Origin: Cryoendolithus antarcticus
Taxonomy: Eukaryota; Ascomycota; Dothideomycetes; Cladosporiales; Cladosporiaceae
Assembly (NCBI GenBank): GCA_002077065.1
Contig: NAJO01000040.1
Span: 310,001-374,000, forward strand
Length of the DNA stretch: 64,000 nt
Reading direction: 5' to 3'
Shown here: positions 41,701-52,223 of the stretch, in pieces
Position numbering within the stretch: position 1 is the stretch's first letter
Layout: each line of letters opens with the position of its first letter
Notes under the pieces: generated by a model
What the model saw: only the letters and a program-made list of their open reading frames with translations
Databases searched by the model: none
What the model was told of the DNA's origin: nothing
Translations under genes and position numbers: made by a program

Positions 41701-43209
41701 ATGCTCACGAAGGTAGGAATCGTCAAGGATAAGGTCAAGGAGCTGTTGTCCTACACGCGAGCTGAGAATGCGGAGAATGTTCGAATAGCTGCCTTCGAGT
41801 GCCTGACGGAGATTGGGATTACAAGGAAGATGACGATGATGGCTTACCTGTTGCGGTCGCTGGAGGAGTCGCACTCGCCAGCTTTCCGTGCGAGGCTTTT
41901 GGCCTGCTTTGGCGTCGCTTTAGGACACATTGCGATCGGTGACGATGATGAGGAAGCCGACGGCGTCACTGGCGCTGCTGATGGCGGACTCATCGTCGAG
42001 CAAGCCATGAGCAGCGAGGCGAGACATCTGGCTCTGACGAGGAAGCTGTCTCCAGACGGCGCACTGAAGGCACTGAAGCTCGCACTGCAAGGAGAGGCGA
42101 GCTTTGCGGACGCTTTATGGTCGGCTGCTACATCTGACGCTCTCTCTGTCGATGAAGTAGCCGCCATCGCTGACGTCGCTGCGTTGGTTTTCGAGCCTAA
42201 GACTAGTCTGACACTCAGCTTGAAGTTGCCCAAGAAATACCACGCGAAGAACCTGGGCGGAGGTAAGATCACGTTCGTCGCCGATGGACCCTACCGCACA
42301 GCTCCTGTTACGCCCCTGCCATATGAAGAATGGGAGCGCATGCAGCAGCTCGGCCTGAAGTACACTGGCAGAGTCGGTCCAGACAGTCGGATCGTGGTCA
42401 AGGCTGAGCCGACACCACCACCCGCCGAGGACAAGGCTGCAGCGATACGTGCACAGATCGAAGAGGTCCAGAAGCGACAGCGAGCTCTCGAGCGACCAAT
42501 GGCACCTCCTGCGTCGCCTGCTCTACCAACGCCGACGGGTGACAAGCCCAAGATCAAGATCGGTATCAAGCGCACTGCATCAGTCATCGAGGAGGCTCCT
42601 AAGTCAGCCAAGCGGCAGCAGACGCCGAGCAATTACGTTGGCAGCCCCATGTCCGCACGCGGTAGTCCCGCTGCTGTGTCGAAGGGTCGCCGTAGCTCGA
42701 CGCCAGGCTCTGTAGCGTCAGCTGGAAAGAAACAAGAGAAGCGCCGGATCGTCACGCTGAAATTCGGGAAGATGGCTGCTGGGAGGCTGGCGACAATACT
42801 GTCATCACCACCGAAGCGTAAAAACACAGCAACAAGACGCCCAAGCTTCGAGCAGTCCCACGCCAACTCTGCCTTGGCCAGTCCATCGCTTCCCGCTGCA
42901 CCGGCTGCGCCTGCTTGGAACCCCGGCGCCTTCAGATCCTTCGACACGCCTGACGCTGCAACACCTGCCGAGGTGATGTTCAGCCCGACAGACATGGCAC
43001 CTGATGCATTATCTGGGTCTATCGGAGGTTTCCGGCCACTGTCCGCAGACGACACAGCGCTGATGAGTCCCCTGGAGGGTGTGGCAGCGGCATCGGGTAG
43101 TGCAGCGGGAGATGCGATGAGCGGCAGCGGCGGCGTGTCGATGCCGCCACCGCCCAAGAAGAAGTTCACGCTGAAGCTGGGTGTGCGGAAGTCGAGTGAG
43201 AGTGCGTAG
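38710..43209 (+). CDS. taf2: TFIID subunit TAF2
   Basis: 1499-residue homologue of TAF2 (TAF150), a core TFIID subunit that contacts the initiator and downstream promoter. It has the fold of M1 aminopeptidases without the zinc-binding HExxH motif. N-terminal beta-domain: VLKQRVDIEVDLARQSIKGS, IYIDFEVPDFRDGLHFVGCD, TSCIFPCLDDTTTRCVWEIA. The catalytic-like domain has VVSGIAGFMTDMFIKKLFG where the zinc site would be. A long helical-repeat domain follows, then a Pro/Ser/Ala-rich and basic tail (from about residue 1230) with KIKIGIKRTAS and KKKFTLKLGVRKSSESA, likely disordered. I chose ATG 38710 (MSGYDEDTLGSDALHYNVLK); the longer frame begins only at a GTG. No intron is visible in 4.5 kb. Confidence 0.93.
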   Translation: MSGYDEDTLGSDALHYNVLKQRVDIEVDLARQSIKGSTELTIQPLVRNLKEVRLHFRQGKASGVQVNGLTTKWQLQDPYAKMRMPARSTVEQHGMLKSRIEDYVGPAPMPNLVIMLPSKLKIQEIQLDAVTAMPTYAATPSLQKLESDAMAILETPTVSALQSSAQFAPIKIYIDFEVPDFRDGLHFVGCDDSDPRYPYVYSKGELAPGNTSCIFPCLDDTTTRCVWEIAITCARTLGDAFRVAPAAPPPVALMRPGDPGINVVMHDGDEQGYSIPLEPVDTALELVICSVGDLISDIVDSDDESRHTATFGVATAVTARHVGFAIGPFEHVDLAEFRTAEEEERLGRSAIKIDAYCLPGHMEALRNTAFPVSMMVDYFGVQFGSFPFPDYRMLFVDDLIHDTVPAAGLTFCSATLLFPDEILAPITVNTKKLVRAVADQWIGVNVVARTTDDEWVVSGIAGFMTDMFIKKLFGVNEYKWHQKVMAEKIYELDVERPSLELLGRLLHYDPTIREFVNMKSSMVLAILDRRLLKASNSTGVTRVINKIFLNAKTGTLNNGELTKDDFQRTAERLGHSKLEPFFRQWVQGAGCPIFDVKQRFNKKKLVVEMTITQRQTERLTKPAFQPSNFMREVKEDIGSVWAPEPQAVFTGPMTVRIHEADGTPYEHIIDIKEHVTKLDIPYNTKYKRLKRSRRQKERNQQKDNHGDAGEGGEDALIYCLGDILETAEEVEEWKLKDWTPEDENLMGQESYEWIRMDTDFEWLGKIHLQMPMYMYVSQLQQDRDLVAQYESVNYIADCGAYQTSMSVMLRTLIDKRYFHGIRTLAAKAIAETGRDRLRDVGMFMLEKAFSSMFCFEGKTMTRPNDWSDRVNFILQCAIPQAMVKLRNDEGKVPMAVRRFFVDKLKFNDNSNNEYSDAHYIATLMKCLAQSLVISHRKKQPTYDFEFGDHDPMPIDEVDHDADFEQEAFAEIERYRRIDEWISSYQNIYSTTAIECLQMLTKVGIVKDKVKELLSYTRAENAENVRIAAFECLTEIGITRKMTMMAYLLRSLEESHSPAFRARLLACFGVALGHIAIGDDDEEADGVTGAADGGLIVEQAMSSEARHLALTRKLSPDGALKALKLALQGEASFADALWSAATSDALSVDEVAAIADVAALVFEPKTSLTLSLKLPKKYHAKNLGGGKITFVADGPYRTAPVTPLPYEEWERMQQLGLKYTGRVGPDSRIVVKAEPTPPPAEDKAAAIRAQIEEVQKRQRALERPMAPPASPALPTPTGDKPKIKIGIKRTASVIEEAPKSAKRQQTPSNYVGSPMSARGSPAAVSKGRRSSTPGSVASAGKKQEKRRIVTLKFGKMAAGRLATILSSPPKRKNTATRRPSFEQSHANSALASPSLPAAPAAPAWNPGAFRSFDTPDAATPAEVMFSPTDMAPDALSGSIGGFRPLSADDTALMSPLEGVAAASGSAAGDAMSGSGGVSMPPPPKKKFTLKLGVRKSSESA

Positions 43210-43880
43210 AGGCTGAGTGCGTTTGCATTGGCCGACTTGAACACTCGAGATGGGGGCCGTGGGCGATAGCGCTGCAGCCGCTGTAAGGGGTAGAGGAAGG
43301 ACGGGCAAGAAAGCCAGGCATTAGAGCGCCGACAGCTCGTCTCGTCAATGCGAGGCATCTTTAGAAGGGGATCGGCAGGGATGAACAATAATGAGGGATC
43401 TTCATGGTATTAGCGAGGAGTTGGGGTGAGACAAAAAATCAGAGCAGGCGGTCAAGCCGACGAGCTTGAGTCATACTCATGTACTATACCCTACCAAAGT
43501 TTGGTTACATCAGTGGACGGGCTGTCAAGCTAGGCCTGCGTTTGATAGCCTCGTACTCTGTAGCATACTTTGTTAGAGTCTCGTTTGCAGGGATGTATCC
43601 CGAGTCCGTGACTGCATGTCAGCACTTAGCTACTGTAGAGCGGAATCTCAGCCGCAGAGGCTAGACAAGCGAACTATAGGTGATGTGAGCACATAAGCAT
43701 TGTCACTCTCCTCATCTTTGCGTCCTTGTACACCGGGTCAGTTGTCCTGGAGACAAGACCGACGACAAGAGACCTGCGTCGCTGCAGTGGTCGTAGGCAA
43801 GTCTCGACACGCCGCAATCTGACCCTGACTGCTTAAATCCCACTTAGTCCACTGATTGGAACATACACAACCAGCACAAA
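43210..43880. other. Intergenic region
   Basis: 671 bases after taf2. A 61-codon frame at 43479-43664 resembles nothing. The stretch before 43881 ends in CAACCAGCACAAA, a usual fungal start context. Confidence 0.45.
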
Positions 43881-45602
43881 ATGGCTACCCAGACACTCAC
43901 GGCGGTGAGCGACCGGCACACTCTACAAAGCAACATTGGTAGGCCGCGCATACCTGCGCCAGATGGCATTACTTTCATCGACGTCTCTCAAGTCAGGCCA
44001 AAGCACAGACGCCAGATGACTCCGGGCGAGAAGCTGGAGTATCGACAGCGACGCTTGCTGAAGTCCTGCACAAAGTGCTCTAAGTAGAAGGGCAGATGTC
44101 GACATGATTCGACTGCTGTTCCTGCCACAACATCGGAACGAACCTCAAGCTCCGAGGAGGATCTTGTCCGTCCTGACAAGCGACTGGAACGTAGTCAAGC
44201 CTCCAGTAGTATTAGTTTGACAATATGGGACTCGCGGCAACCTCTCGAAAGTCACTCAGATCATCACACCGCATCGGAACGAAAAATCTCAACGCTGGCC
44301 AGATCACGCCACACGTACGACCAACGCAGCAGACCCGCCTCCAGGTCCTGGACTAACGTCCACCGGCAGCTCCAAGGTGCGACAGGCTGCTACGCCGAAG
44401 TCGCGCCCCAAATTCTCAACGGCGCAGCCTGGTCAGGCGTGATACATACCTGGTTTCAATTCGCGCCTCAACACCTCGGTCACTCGCCCTGCTTCGACCT
44501 TACAATCGCTGCACTAATGACAATATACCACTACCAGCGCGGAACAAACGGCATCGTGCTATCAGACTGCTACCGCTCGCTACAAGTCGCTCTGCCGGCT
44601 ATCAGGCGCGCAACACAGTCAGAGGAGCAGCGGTGGGATGACTTGACACTCGCGAGTATTGCTGCAGTATACTCGTGTCAGCCTGGGAAGGCTGAGGAGA
44701 AATTCATCTCTAATCCGCATCTGAATGGGTTGATGAGTATGCTGACGTTGAGGGCGAGGCATGGGCCGACGACGGAGTTCGCGATGCTGGTTTGTGATTT
44801 CTATATTTGTGACACTTATCTCGTGTCGTGTATACGCGGGATCGCGTCGCCACTGGAGGAGGTGGAGGAGGAATACTGTCAGCCTGACCATGCCGTAAGA
44901 GTCTCAACACCGTCCGGGGATTTACGAGCGCAGGGCAACAAGCTCAGTATTCGGCTACCGCGGCTTGTGTTGCTCGTCCGCGCTGCGACTAGGAGCAGTG
45001 CCGATGTAAAAGCAGTAGCCACAGCGCTGAAGAGCGCAGAGAGTCTGGTGGAGGACCTTGAGTACACGGTCGGCCGTAGCCTTTATCCTAGCATGGAAGT
45101 CATCGACATACTCCAGGCGAAGTCCCCGGGAGCCAACTGGCTTACAGTCGTACAACCAGACCTGGCAAATCTGACATCGAGGCTGCATTACTGGCACACT
45201 CGCGTTGCACTCTTGCGAATGTGTATCCGTCTCGAAAACGCATCGCCAGACTTATACCCTCAGTACAATTTACCTAACCCCGTGTCAGCGCGAACGGAGC
45301 TTCGCAGGATCTACAACGACGTCCTGATTGCGATCTACTTCGCGCGATTGCCTTGGTGCTATCTGCAACGAAGAGTCTTCTTGCAAGCGTTACTGATGTG
45401 CTGGGGTGCATTACGCAGCGCCGACTTAGGACCTGCTCCACTGGAAAATCTCAAAGTGGAAGAGGCCTGGCTGTTATCGAGGATGCACGAGATCCTCACA
45501 CCGTTCGTCACAATACACTTGTCTGCAGAGGACTTGGACGAGGCCGCTGGAGTATTTGTTGGGCAGAAGATTGCGGGGAGGTTCAAGGAGTTGTTTGATT
45601 GA
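43881..45602 (+). pseudogene. Zinc-cluster-like regulator gene with one in-frame TAG
   Basis: From ATG 43881 the frame is open for 68 codons, hits TAG at 44085-44087, then stays open in the same frame to 45602 (574 codons in all). The first part ends EYRQRRLLKSCTKCSK and, reading through the stop, continues KGRCRHD: a Cx2Cx6C half of a Zn2Cys6-like zinc cluster preceded by a basic helix, a plan seen in many fungal regulators. The C-terminal part (TWFQFAPQHLGHSPCFDLTI, WLTVVQPDLANLTSRLHYWH) is helical and resembles the middle region of fungal transcription factors. A single A-to-T change of AAG would create the TAG. Alternatives are an intron from GTAGAA at 44084 to TATTAG at 44215 (132 nt, phase kept), which would remove the third Cys, or translational readthrough. 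Confidence 0.6.
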
Positions 45603-45862
45603 TGCTCGATTTGGCGTAAAAGTTAGCGTAAAGATAGATCATAGACAGAAACGCTCCGGGGGATTCTCAGCGATGTTGTACATATCGTATTGTCGAGCTA
45701 TATCTCAAGAATGCTGTGCTGGGGACGACTTGTAATGTACCGAAAGGTCCCAACGAGGAAGGAGCGCACATCTGGGTCGCACCTTCCTCCATGGTCTGCT
45801 CCAAACTCCCTCTACAGCGTAGTTTTCAACATTATAAATATCTGCTGTCTTCAGCAGCCTAA

Positions 45863-45936
45863 GTCTGGTTAGCTCAGTTGGTTAGAGCGTGGTGCTAATA
45901 ACGCCAAGGTCGCGAGTTCGACCCTCGTACTGGACA
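45863..45936 (+). tRNA. tRNA-Ile (AAU anticodon)
   Basis: 74-base cloverleaf without intron. Acceptor stem GTCTGGT pairs with ACTGGAC (two G-U pairs), D arm GCTC/GAGC with AGTTGGTTA loop, anticodon arm TGGTG-CTAATAA-CGCCA giving anticodon AAT, T arm GCGAG-TTCGACC-CTCGT, discriminator A. The internal A box (TTAGCTCAGTTGG) and B box (GTTCGACCC) fit Pol III promoters. The only RNA gene I find. Confidence 0.93.
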
Positions 45937-46255
45937 TAAAGTACGAATGATCCGCAAGAAACCAACCTTTTGCAGATTTTGATGGAGTGGCGGAGTAGCT
46001 TTGCCGCCGAACTGGGCTAACACAATCAAGCCGAGGTGACGAGGTCTCGAAGCTGGTCAGCGAGAGAATTCTTGGAGGGAAAAACCCACGGGCAGCAAAC
46101 CACACTATGATTGAAAGCAAGGGTACTGCGACATTTGAATCCGTGGCTGTGGGACATAGCCCACGATAAGTTACTGTGGTTGTGAACAAGCAGATGGGCA
46201 AACATGGTCATTGGCGATGCTCATAGCTTTGGTAGAGTTTTGTATGGTCGCGATC
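45937..46255. other. Intergenic region tRNA / Sel1-repeat gene
   Basis: 319 bases. Beyond the T-runs it holds a small GTGGG/CCCAC inverted repeat near 46149-46164 and the 3' flank of the Sel1-repeat gene. No gene seen. Confidence 0.4.
45968..45971 (+). terminator. Pol III T-run terminator of tRNA-Ile
   Basis: First run of four T residues on the plus strand after the tRNA, 32 bases downstream of its 3' end. A second TTTT follows about ten bases later. Confidence 0.5.
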
Positions 46256-48742
46256 CTACTTCTCCTTCTTGCGTCCCCATATCGACCTCCCTCTCGATCG
46301 GCCCGTAGGTGCGCCATCTTTCTCATGCGCAGCCTTGGCGATATCCTTGACGTCCTTCATGTCCTTCGCCAGGAAGTTCTCGAAACGCTTGCTCTCCACG
46401 TCCTTCTCAGGCGTATTCCGCGCTGAAGCCGAGTCGGTGGAGTCCATGTACTTGGATTTGTAGATCCTGCAAGTACGCGTTAGTAAGATGTTCGGGATCT
46501 GTGTTAGTGGATAACGAGCGACTCACCAGCTATTCCCCGCCATACTCATTCCGCCTTCCTCCGCCCGCCGATACAACGCCGCCGCCTTCTTTAGCTCCTT
46601 CCGACAACCCACACCACGCGTGTAACAATATCCGGCCTCGGCCAGCGCGTCAGCATCGCCCCAGTTCCCAGCAAGCTCGAAACACTGCACAGCCAGCGGC
46701 TTATCTTTACTGCAGCCCCAGCCGTTCATATAGCTAATCCCCAACTCATAAATCGCAAGCGCGAACTGCGCTTTCCGCTTCCTTCTCTCCTGCGCAGCAG
46801 CAGGTGAGGCGTCTGCGGCGGGGAGGTCCGAGGAGTCTGCCATTTCGAGAGACGAGGATGCAATGGCTTTACGGAGCCAGATGACGCCTTCTTCCTGACT
46901 AGGCCGCATGCCCCAGCCGTGACGGCAGGCGAGGGCATAAAGGAGCATTGCGGTTGGCAGACCAGCTTTTGCGGCTAGCCGGAGGTGGTATGTCGATTTT
47001 TGTAAGGCGCCGGAGCTGTGCGCCTGGATGCCTATCTCGAGATGTTGCTCGGGTGTAAGTTCTGCGGAGGGGACGCGGGTGTGCAGGGGAAGATTTGCGC
47101 GGATTGTGGCGTCTGTGGACTGCGACAAGATGGATGGGCTGGGACGGTGCTTCGGATGAGGAGGTGTGGAATTTTGAGCGGGGAGGCCGGGGAGGAGGTC
47201 TTCGGTGGTGTCGCGTTGGTCGAGTGCCGGAACGGGTGACTGCGCAGCTGCTTGCAAAGGTTGCGACCGCTCGGGCGTAACAGCTCGAATCGTTGGCTTC
47301 GCGGTGGGACTCGTCTCGCGCTCATTACAATCCGCACCATTGCCAGCATCGTCCCAGCTGAACTGTTTCTCGATCCACGATGCTCGCTGCTCTGCACTCG
47401 ATCGCTGCATCGCTCGGCCTCGTGGCAGCGAAAATCGGCTGTTCGCCCGCGCTTCGGGCTGTGGTAGAGGCACGCCCGAGAAGTACTCGCCAGCTACGTG
47501 CTCCAGCTTGCTCGGTGTCGGCACGTTGGCATACGGTGTAAGGATGCCGTCATGCGATGACTGTCTTGACGCTCCTCCACCCGAGGTGGATGAAATCACA
47601 CTGCTATTACTCACAGCCGTCACAGCCGGAGGTCTCGCTGCGGAGTCGCCCGATGGCCTGCTGCCATCGAAGGATCGCCTGCTCTCGATCGAGCGCCGGG
47701 CAACGCCGTGTGATGGCCTGCTGCCGTGACTGCTCAAAGGGCGCGAGAAGTTGAACGACGGCCTCGGAAGCTGCGTAGAGTCGTTCAATGAGCAGTCTGA
47801 AGTCATCGAAGGCGAACGTTGCGCCGAGCGCATGAAGTGTGAAAAGGGTGAATGTGTTCGCGACTTCGCGCTGCTGCCGGAGAACTTCCGCACCTCAGAC
47901 ATTGGCTGTACTCCTCGTGTAGAAGCACTGTCATCATCGCCGCTATCTTGCATAACTGAGCGAATGCTCTTCATACTCCTCGGCGACTTCGGCAAGCCGG
48001 GCGATCGAGGTGGAAGCAGACCGTTATTCGATCTTGTCGAGCCATTCGTCAACGTCCTAGGATGCGAAGTCGACTGCAGCGAATCATAGCTGCTCGTCAG
48101 ACTTGGCAGCTGCGGCGACGGTGCCTCGACATTGACCATACTAGGGTCCACTGGCTCAGGCGACGCGGCTCTCGGCGCGCCGAAGTAATCGCTCGACACC
48201 TGCGGCTGCTTCAATCCACTACCCTGCTCTTGACTCGCATCGTACAGCGTCCTTCTTTCAGACAGGTCAGGCACAGCAGGCACGTCCATCATACTGATCC
48301 TTTCCAGCAACGGATAGAAGCTCTTCGGCCGCTTGCCCTCGTCCTCCCCACCCCTCGTCACAGGCCGGTTACCGTCCTCATCATTCCCCCTGGTCATCGG
48401 CCTCTGACCGTCTCCATCTTCTTCCTCCACATCACTCATGCCTCCACTCGCACTCCTCGCAAAGTACTCGGGCCTGTTGGCCAACGTGCGCGCAACATCG
48501 CCATGCGGTAGCCGGCTCAGTCGCCTTCCAGCTTGGGCTTCGTCCTCGAATTTCTTCGCTAGGAGGCGGGACTGCAGGGCAAATGCGTCGAGGGGCGAGA
48601 GCGCCGGGGGGACTTCGCCAGTTCGCGGAGAGGGGAGGTCGAGTTGGAAGTTGGGGAAGCGCGGAGGAGGAAGCGGGGCGTTGGCGTCCGAGGGGTGGTG
48701 GCTACTGGAGGCGAGATTGAGGTTCGCCGGTCGGGGTCCCAT
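46256..48742 (-). CDS. nif1: Sel1-repeat protein, Nif1/Dsf2-like cell-cycle regulator
   Basis: Two exons: 48742-46527 and 46466-46256, with a 59-nt intron 46526-46468 plus one base (GTGAGT...CAG); 808 residues. Residues 1-560 are Ser/Pro/Arg-rich and disordered. The folded part near 570-740 consists of Sel1-like repeats: LTPEQHLEIGIQAHSSGALQ, AMLLYALACRHGWGMRPSQE, YELGISYMNGWGCSKDKPLA and EAGYCYTRGVGCRKELKKAA. Exon 2 completes GNSWIYKSKYMDS and adds a basic tail ending RSRGRSIWGRKKEK. This plan (long disordered N terminus, C-terminal Sel1 repeats, GNSWIYK-type end) matches the fungal Nif1/Dsf2 group; in fission yeast Nif1 inhibits the mitotic kinase Nim1. The chitin-synthase regulators of the Chs4/Skt5 group are the main alternative but have more repeats and usually a CAAX end, which is missing here. 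Confidence 0.78.
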
Positions 48743-49617
48743 AGTTGGGCGGGGTTAGGAGGGAGATGGTCGTTCTTTCCGTTCATTCATCCAGGTCGCG
48801 TGCTTGTCCGTCTGATCACTGTTATTGCTGCTCTCACTTCTTAAGCTGTTCCTTCCAAATGAGTGTGTCTTCTCTTTCTCCAACACAGCACGTGAATCTC
48901 CTCGCCCCAATTTCCAGCATTCACCAAAACAACAAAGTAACAGCAGACATACCCTTTCCTTGCAAACACCTCAGGAGTCTCTACTCGGCCATCAAACCAC
49001 CTGCATGCCATCTCGTGTTTCATCCAATCAGGCACCGTCTCACAAGCTGCAGGGTCTTGGCAGGACCCCTGAACCGCTCGTGCAGATCTTTGCGGAGCTG
49101 CGCTTAAACTTTCCGACCTCGTAAATATCCGACGTCTTGCGTGCTGACGCCGTTTCGCGTGGCTGCTATTCTTGGCGCAGAGCGCCGACGGCGGCCGAGA
49201 CATGAGCGGTGACTACATGACCGCGGTAGGAGACAGATACGAACGCGCTGTCGGGAAGGTTTGCGAGGAATTGGATTGTGAGTGAATGCTATGAGGTTGA
49301 ACGGGAAACTTCAGGGCGCGGTTGGACACTACATAGTACGGCGCGGGGGAATCGAGACCAGCTTTCCCAGGCTGGCGAGCTTCTCACACAAGTGGCTAGA
49401 GAGGCACAACATATTTGACGGCTTGACTAATGTGCTGCAGGAAGGAACGCTCGCGCCTCTCAGCACAACACTGTCAGTGTCGCTCCTATACTACTTCCGA
49501 GTGATAACGCTGCTATGCGGTACTGCGCGGTCACGTAGTACTGGCAGGAATGACTCAAATAGAGTGACGATCCATTCGTCCCATTACTATAGCCCACTCG
49601 CTGGATCACGGACGTGC
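48743..49617. other. Intergenic region
   Basis: 875 bases between the Sel1-repeat gene start and the sas4 end, both minus strand. A Cys-rich 120-codon minus-strand frame (48841-49203) and a short plus-strand frame beginning MSGDYMTAVGDRYERAVGKV at 49202 resemble no family. I do not support a gene here. Confidence 0.4.
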
Positions 49618-51051
49618 CTACCCAGCAGCAATACTCGCATCCACCACACTCTCCCTATGCCTCCTTCTCCTCTCCCTTCCCCTCGCCCTCAACACCTCCG
49701 CACTAACATACTCCCCCGGTAGCCTGAACTCCCTTTCCCCCAACTCCGGCACCGGCAATCCAAAAGCCATAACCTGCCCAGCCCGCCGCGTACTAACACC
49801 CTCCTTCTCCTTGCCCTTCTTCAGCGCAGCGTCACGCCGTAAGCGATCAGGGTAGAACGTCGTGAAGGGCGAAGGCGGACGGTATGGGATCGGCTGTGCT
49901 GGAGGATGGCTGGAAGTTTGCGGGAGTGCATGTAAGCGTCGTGCTGCTTTGCCGGCGCGAGCGGTCTCGAGCTGGAGTTGGCGGCTCGCGGCGTCGGAGT
50001 TGGGTGCATCGATCGAGACTTCCGTGCCGTCGTCGTCCTCTTCCTCCTCTTCTGCTAGTCGAGCAACTTCCTTCTCTAGCCGCTGCCGCTTCTCCTCTTC
50101 TTTCCACTGCTTGAATTTGTCCACTAGGGCCTGTACCTCTGCAATGAAGTATGCTCGTTTCGGCTCGTAGCGCCTCGCCTCACTGTCCGTAATGCCCGTG
50201 ATGCCGAGTACTTTCAGCCAGTCGTGTCCCAGTAGTCCTTCAAGCAGGCGATCCAGCTGTACTTTCTCATGCATGGCTCTGTCGCGCTCGATATTGCGGA
50301 GTTGCTTCTCTTTCCGCTCAGCCCGCTTGTGTGCTTTCAGAAAGAAGTCTTTGGCTAGAGGGTCATCGCCGTTTTCTGGAACATTGTTGAGGAAGGTGGA
50401 GAAGTCAAGGACAGTGGTCCCTGGCGCGTGTGTCTGTGCAAACGGTTCGTCTGAGTTTCCGTTGACTTTCGAGCTGGTAGGAGAAGCATTGTGCTTCTTT
50501 AGCTGCTTCGCCGGTGAAGGCGTCTCGGTGTTCGACCGCTTCGGCAAGTCATCTGCCACGTAGATCACCGAGTCCAGATTGATGAAGTCGTCTTCCCTTG
50601 GCAAATCAAACATGATCTCCTCATAGTTCGGGAAGTACACAGCCAGCTCGCTCTTCAGCTTGGGTCCATCGTCTTGACTTCGTAGCGTGCGCTTCTCCTC
50701 TTTCCTGCTCGCGGCTGATCCTGCTGGTGGAACAGGCGCAGATACCTCTCGCATAGCCCCTGCGACCGCATCGCCCTGTACGCTAAGCTCGCGCTGCACG
50801 CCATTGACAGTCTCTATCGCTTTTCCACCAGGTCTCCTCAAGGTAATCTTGTTCGGAGGTCTTGGCGGTGTAACCGCTGGAGGTGTGAAGAAAGCAAGTC
50901 CGTCTAGTGTCTGCTGCTTAGGCCCGACGCGTAGCTCCAATTTCCTTTTCTTTGCTGGTCGTTCATCCAGAAAGTCGGCATCTGCTTCGTGTGAGGTCGC
51001 GTGAGGCATGACGCGTGCTTCGGGGGGTGGCATCGCGTGGAGTTGCAGCAT
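49618..51051 (-). CDS. sas4: Sas4-type subunit of the SAS histone acetyltransferase complex
   Basis: 477 residues, no intron. The conserved SAS4 domain lies at about 225-335: DPLAKDFFLKAHKRAERKEK, QLRNIERDRAMHEKVQLDRL, LEGLLGHDWLKVLGITGITD and RAYFIAEVQALVDKFKQWKE. In budding yeast Sas4 bridges the acetyltransferase Sas2 and Sas5 for H4 K16 acetylation at subtelomeres. The N-terminal 200 residues are disordered, with a basic KKRKLELRV patch near residue 35 suited to nuclear import. Residues after 335 contain a Glu/Asp run and a basic C terminus (RARGRERRRRHRE). The domain also occurs in other fungal NSL/SAS-like subunits, so the complex is inferred. Start: first ATG at 51051; later Met residues (7 and 15) are possible. 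Confidence 0.8.
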   Translation of the reverse strand: MLQLHAMPPPEARVMPHATSHEADADFLDERPAKKRKLELRVGPKQQTLDGLAFFTPPAVTPPRPPNKITLRRPGGKAIETVNGVQRELSVQGDAVAGAMREVSAPVPPAGSAASRKEEKRTLRSQDDGPKLKSELAVYFPNYEEIMFDLPREDDFINLDSVIYVADDLPKRSNTETPSPAKQLKKHNASPTSSKVNGNSDEPFAQTHAPGTTVLDFSTFLNNVPENGDDPLAKDFFLKAHKRAERKEKQLRNIERDRAMHEKVQLDRLLEGLLGHDWLKVLGITGITDSEARRYEPKRAYFIAEVQALVDKFKQWKEEEKRQRLEKEVARLAEEEEEDDDGTEVSIDAPNSDAASRQLQLETARAGKAARRLHALPQTSSHPPAQPIPYRPPSPFTTFYPDRLRRDAALKKGKEKEGVSTRRAGQVMAFGLPVPELGEREFRLPGEYVSAEVLRARGRERRRRHRESVVDASIAAG

Positions 51052-52223
51052 GGGCGGTCATGATGTACCCAGGGCTCAGGATGTAGACATTCTTAAACTG
51101 GGCACCTGACGGTCTCCTTTTAGACCATCTATGTGGATTCGACGCGATGAGAAGGCTTTGCGGTCTGCTGCTCTGTACAGACGCCGTTCCATTGAATCTC
51201 TGTCAAAGCTTCAATCTCGACTCATCAACAAGCCTGACGTCATTCATATCGGACATGTATTGGAAGGAAAGTGTCGGTGGGACATTACATGACATATATA
51301 TCACCCTTTTCCACTAAGGAAGACTATCCCGTGTCCATTCAATTGGGAGTCTAGTCGATCTACGTGTCTTGCGATTGCTTGACCCTCTTCATCGCGACAG
51401 GCGCACACCGCGCAGACTACAACAAACGACGATATCATAATCCTAAGCATTATTGCGCTAGCCTCGCATCAGAGCTCGATGACCCGAGCTCAAGTCGCAA
51501 AGGTCAGACCCAATTACTGCTAGCTATGACTGGCCGGCGTCTATTTCGACAGCCACGCGCTCAAGAGCTGGAAGTAGCGAGCCGGGACACATGCAGGGCA
51601 TGTGACAGCGGGGAAGCTGGAAGCACGTGCAAGGAAGCATCCGTTGTGACTTCGCAAGAATCGCTGAGCAGTGCCTCGAAACGTGCAGCCATTGGGTATT
51701 GAGTGTGCAATCAGGACAGAGACATGCTTAAACAGCCTCGTGCCCACATGCACGCCATGTGAGCAGCCTTGGCACCGAGAACCCGGTATCGCCCAAGTCG
51801 TATCCACCTATCAAGCCCTCGACATTGACATCAAGCAAGACTAAACCCTGACCGAGCCATGGATACGCATCGCAAATCAAGCCCACCCTCCTCCACTTCC
51901 AATGCTCACGTTGTTTCTTCGCACGCAGCAACGTCATGCCACATGCCGTACCTGCCGTTTTACCCCGCTAAGGCACCTCATACCAAAGGAATACGGCGCG
52001 AGCTACCTACGTAGGGAGGCGTAGCTCCAGGGCTACGTGACCTTGTATTGCGTGCCCGCGATGGATTGCGGTCCGGATGGCGTCTCCAAGGTAAGTTGGT
52101 TTGTATATAACAGGTAGGTCTGCTCAGGTTGGCAGCTTGACGCTCTCTCATATCCGTACACGTAAGAGAGCATCAACATACCACGCTATCGTTTCTGTCG
52201 AAGCAAAGAAAATACTCACCACC
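51052..52223. other. Long intergenic region with promoter of the Gly/Ser-rich gene
   Basis: 1.17 kb. Both short frames at 51364-51807 lack family resemblance. The last 150 bases hold a TATA-like element (listed separately) and an A-rich leader. No repeat or mobile element recognised. Confidence 0.45.
52104..52110 (+). promoter_or_regulatory. TATA-like box
   Basis: TATATAA sits 114 bases upstream of the ATG at 52224, a plausible distance for a fungal promoter with a leader of 60-90 bases. Strong TATA boxes in fungi often mark inducible genes. Confidence 0.4.

Noticed and set aside
42633..43388. Minus-strand frame opposite the 3' end of taf2
   Set aside because: Antisense to a Pro/Ala/Ser-rich tail, a common cause of stop-free antisense frames; no domain seen.
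46149..46164. GTGGG...CCCAC inverted repeat
   Set aside because: Five-base stem only, without a T-run or a gene end that needs it; probably chance.
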